Below are positions 12,616 through 14,722 of a stretch of DNA of 14,722 nucleotides, one piece after another. The DNA is taken from positions 1-14,722 of the forward strand of contig JAUXCH010000039.1 of the NCBI GenBank assembly GCA_030618975.1. The letters are read 5' to 3'. The position numbers and the translations under genes were made by a program. The notes under the pieces are model-generated. The model made no database searches. It was not told the origin of the DNA and saw nothing but the letters and a program-made list of their open reading frames with translations. This DNA comes from Planctomycetia bacterium (GTDB lineage Bacteria; Planctomycetota; PLA2; JAEUHO01). Each line of letters starts with the position of its first letter. Positions within the stretch are counted from its first letter, which is position 1.

Positions 12616-12642
12616 ACCCGGACCTCCTGGATCAGGCCTCGT

Positions 12643-12672
12643 AGGATAGCCAGCATGGCGCCGAGGCGACAA
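12643..12672 (-). promoter_or_regulatory. Possible sigma-70-like promoter of the EF-hand lipoprotein gene
   Basis: On the minus strand TTGTCG (12672-12667) and TATCCT (12648-12643) are separated by 18 nt, each matching the consensus at four of six positions. This would give a leader of about 34 nt including the AGGAGG. Confidence 0.35.
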
Positions 12673-12702
12673 GCCTCCCGAGGCGGCGCCGGGAGCACGC
12701 CC

Positions 12703-14703
12703 ATGCTCGACGCCACGCAGGAGAACGCGGCCCTCGAGGCCCTTCTCGGCCCGGAAGGGCCCGTGGCCCATGCTCTGTCCACGCAGGCGCAGGGCTACGA
12801 GCCCCGGCCCGAGCAGGTCGAGATGGCGGGTGCGGTCCAGCGTGCCCTGTCATCGGGCCGTCACCTCGTCGTCGAGGCGGGCACGGGCGTCGGGAAGTCC
12901 TTCGCCTACCTCGTCCCCCTCCTGAGGTGGGCCGCCCGGACCGACGCGACCGTCGCGGTCGCGACGAGCACCATCGCGCTCCAGGAACAGCTGGTCCGCA
13001 AGGACCTGCCGATGCTCGCCGAGTCCCTCCCGTTCGACGTCTCGTACGCGCTGGTCAAGGGGCGTGGGAACTACCTGTGCCTTCGCCGCCTGGGGCAGGC
13101 CCTGGGCGACAAGGCGAGCCTCTTCGACGAGGCCACGGACCTCGAGGAGCTCGAAGCCATCCGCGACTGGAGCGACACGACGCGGGACGGCAGCCTGCAA
13201 GACCTGGCCTTCAGGCCGCGAGGGGGGGTCTGGGACCTCGTCCGCGCGGAGCAGGGCAACTGCAAGGGCCGCGCGTGCCGCTGGTTCTCCCGGTGCCACT
13301 ACCAGAGGTCCCGGCAGGAGGCGCACAAGGTCCGCTGCCTCGTCCTGAACCACCACGTCCTCATGGCCGACCTGGCCCTGCGCCGCTCCGGCGGCTCGTT
13401 CCTGCCGAAGATCGACGCCCTCGTCGTCGACGAGGCGCACGACCTCGAGGACACGGCCGCCGAGCACCTGGGTCTGAGGTTCACGAGTATCGGGACGGCC
13501 GTGCTCCTCGGTCGTCTCTGGAGCGATCGCCGGAGACGCGGCCTGTTGGGACGGTCGTCCACCGCCGAGCGCCTGCGGCGGCAGGTCGACGACACGCGCA
13601 AGGTGGCGCGGCGATTCTTCGCCTCACTCGCCACCTGGGCGGAGAACGCCTCGGAGGGCGGCACCGTCGCGCTGGGCGACGGCTTCCCGGTTTCCGACAC
13701 GCTCTCGCCGCGGCTGCGCCAACTCGCGGATGGGCTCGGTCACGCGGCGTCTGCCCTCGGCGACGAGGACCTCACCCTCGAACTCTCGGCGCGCGCCCGG
13801 CAGCTCGAGGCGGCCTCCGACACGCTGGAGGGGATCGTCGTCCCGCGGGACGGCGAGGTGCGCTGGGTGTCGCAGGGTGGGCGAGGATCGCTGTCGCTCT
13901 CGAGCGCGCCGATCGCCGTCGCGCCCCTGCTCGGCGGCGTGCTGTGGAACAAGCACAGGACCGTCGTCCTCACGAGCGCGACGCTGGCGACCGGCCGTCC
14001 GCCGTCCTTTGACTTCCTGCGCGAGCGCATCGGGCTCGAGGAGGCCGACGAGCTCAGCGTCGGGAGCCCCTTCGACTTCTCGCGCCAGGCGCGCGTCGTG
14101 ATCCGGTCGGACATGCCGGACCCGGTCTCCGCGTCCGCCGCCTACGAGGCCGCCCTGCCCGAGGCCGTCCTCGAGGCGGTGCGCCGGACCGACGGCGGCG
14201 CCTTCGTCCTCTTCACCGGGTACGGTGCGATGCGCCGGACCGCGCAGGCGGTGCGCGACGAGCTGGAAGAGGACGGGCTCGAGGTGCTCGTCCAGGGGGA
14301 GGACCTCGAGCGGCCCGCCCTCCTCGAGCGCTTTCGGCACGGCGCCTCGGTCCTGTTCGGCGTCTCCTCGTTCTGGCAGGGCGTGGACGTGCCCGGCGAC
14401 GCGCTCCGCCACGTCGTGATCGCCCGGCTGCCCTTCGAGGTGCCGACGCACCCGCTCCAGCGCGCCCGGGCCGACCGGCTCGAACGGGAGGGGCGCAGCG
14501 CGTTCGCCGAGCTGTCGCTTCCGGTGGCGGCGCTCAAGCTCAAGCAGGGGTTCGGACGGCTGATCCGCTCCACCTCGGACACGGGCATGGTGACCATCCT
14601 CGATCCGCGGATCCGCACGCGCAACTACGGCCGCTACCTCCTGGCGAGCCTGCCCGACTGCCCGATCGAGGACACGGGACCGGGGGGGGGCGAGACGGCG
14701 TAG
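12703..14703 (+). CDS. dinG: DinG-type ATP-dependent DNA helicase with Fe-S cluster (XPD-like superfamily 2)
   Basis: DinG is a 5'-to-3' helicase that unwinds R-loops, D-loops and forked DNA. From ATG 12703 the protein has 666 residues. Walker A EAGTGVGKS lies at 58-66, motif Ia ATSTIALQEQL follows, the four cluster cysteines are at 126, 187, 192 and 198 (C126 in NYLCLRRL, then NCKGRACRWFSRC), and the DEAH box is VVDEAHDLED at 241-250. The second RecA domain includes TVVLTSATL, GAFVLFTGYGAMRRT, VLFGVSSFWQGVDVPGDALR, VIARLPFEVP and LKLKQGFGRLIRS. There is no N-terminal exonuclease domain, unlike the Gram-positive form. GGGAG 7 nt upstream supports this start; an in-frame ATG at 12655 with AGGA is the alternative. 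The gene is complete, with its stop 19 nt from the window end. Confidence 0.93.
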   Translation: MLDATQENAALEALLGPEGPVAHALSTQAQGYEPRPEQVEMAGAVQRALSSGRHLVVEAGTGVGKSFAYLVPLLRWAARTDATVAVATSTIALQEQLVRKDLPMLAESLPFDVSYALVKGRGNYLCLRRLGQALGDKASLFDEATDLEELEAIRDWSDTTRDGSLQDLAFRPRGGVWDLVRAEQGNCKGRACRWFSRCHYQRSRQEAHKVRCLVLNHHVLMADLALRRSGGSFLPKIDALVVDEAHDLEDTAAEHLGLRFTSIGTAVLLGRLWSDRRRRGLLGRSSTAERLRRQVDDTRKVARRFFASLATWAENASEGGTVALGDGFPVSDTLSPRLRQLADGLGHAASALGDEDLTLELSARARQLEAASDTLEGIVVPRDGEVRWVSQGGRGSLSLSSAPIAVAPLLGGVLWNKHRTVVLTSATLATGRPPSFDFLRERIGLEEADELSVGSPFDFSRQARVVIRSDMPDPVSASAAYEAALPEAVLEAVRRTDGGAFVLFTGYGAMRRTAQAVRDELEEDGLEVLVQGEDLERPALLERFRHGASVLFGVSSFWQGVDVPGDALRHVVIARLPFEVPTHPLQRARADRLEREGRSAFAELSLPVAALKLKQGFGRLIRSTSDTGMVTILDPRIRTRNYGRYLLASLPDCPIEDTGPGGGETA

Positions 14704-14722
14704 CCGAGACGAAGCAGGCCCC

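Noticed and set aside
1..14722. CRISPR array, rRNA, or replication origin
   Set aside because: No regularly spaced repeats, no rRNA-like sequence and no DnaA-box cluster or AT-rich block were seen.

Overview
This is a high-GC window (roughly two-thirds G+C by eye) from a bacterial chromosome, probably an environmental or uncultured lineage. Start codons are often GTG, and several gene pairs overlap as GTGA or TGATG. The window includes a carboxypeptidase-regulatory-like beta-repeat protein, an EF-hand lipoprotein, TPR proteins and decayed insertion sequences. That mix would fit Planctomycetota, Myxococcota or a similar phylum, but nothing here fixes the taxonomy.

Layout. Bases 1-1022 hold the C-terminal part of a beta-rich protein. 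From about 1400 to 5700 the window looks like an accessory region. It contains, in order: a DUF433/DUF5615 toxin-antitoxin-like pair (minus strand), a decayed tRNA-Gly(CCC)-like sequence, a repeat copy, a possible 44-residue membrane protein, a secreted protein of unknown function, the tail of an IS91-like transposase, and a 1.55-kb unit bounded by about 97-bp inverted repeats. That unit carries a 335-residue protein joining a nucleoside-deoxyribosyltransferase/TIR-like domain to a phospholipase-D-like domain, plus an IS66 transposase C-terminal remnant. The right repeat cuts into the last small gene of the next operon.

From 5664 to 8114 (minus strand) runs a probable operon of housekeeping type: a helix-hairpin-helix (ComEA-like) membrane protein, nadC, a TPR protein and a truncated 56-codon reading frame. 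Divergent from it, 8149-11005 (plus) is a tightly coupled three-gene unit: ABC-2 type ATPase, a permease with a large extracytoplasmic insertion, and a membrane-anchored TPR protein. Next come rsfS (ribosome silencing factor), a lipoprotein with two EF-hands (minus), and a complete DinG-type Fe-S helicase (plus) ending near the window edge.

Main points of interest. The repeat-bounded NDT/TIR-PLD gene is a candidate defence or conflict effector. The repeat itself has three copies, one with a perfect 28-bp palindrome. A 27-bp motif (25/27 identical) occurs in inverted orientation just after the stop codons of two convergent-facing genes that flank rsfS. All functional statements are from reading the sequence and from family knowledge; no search was run.
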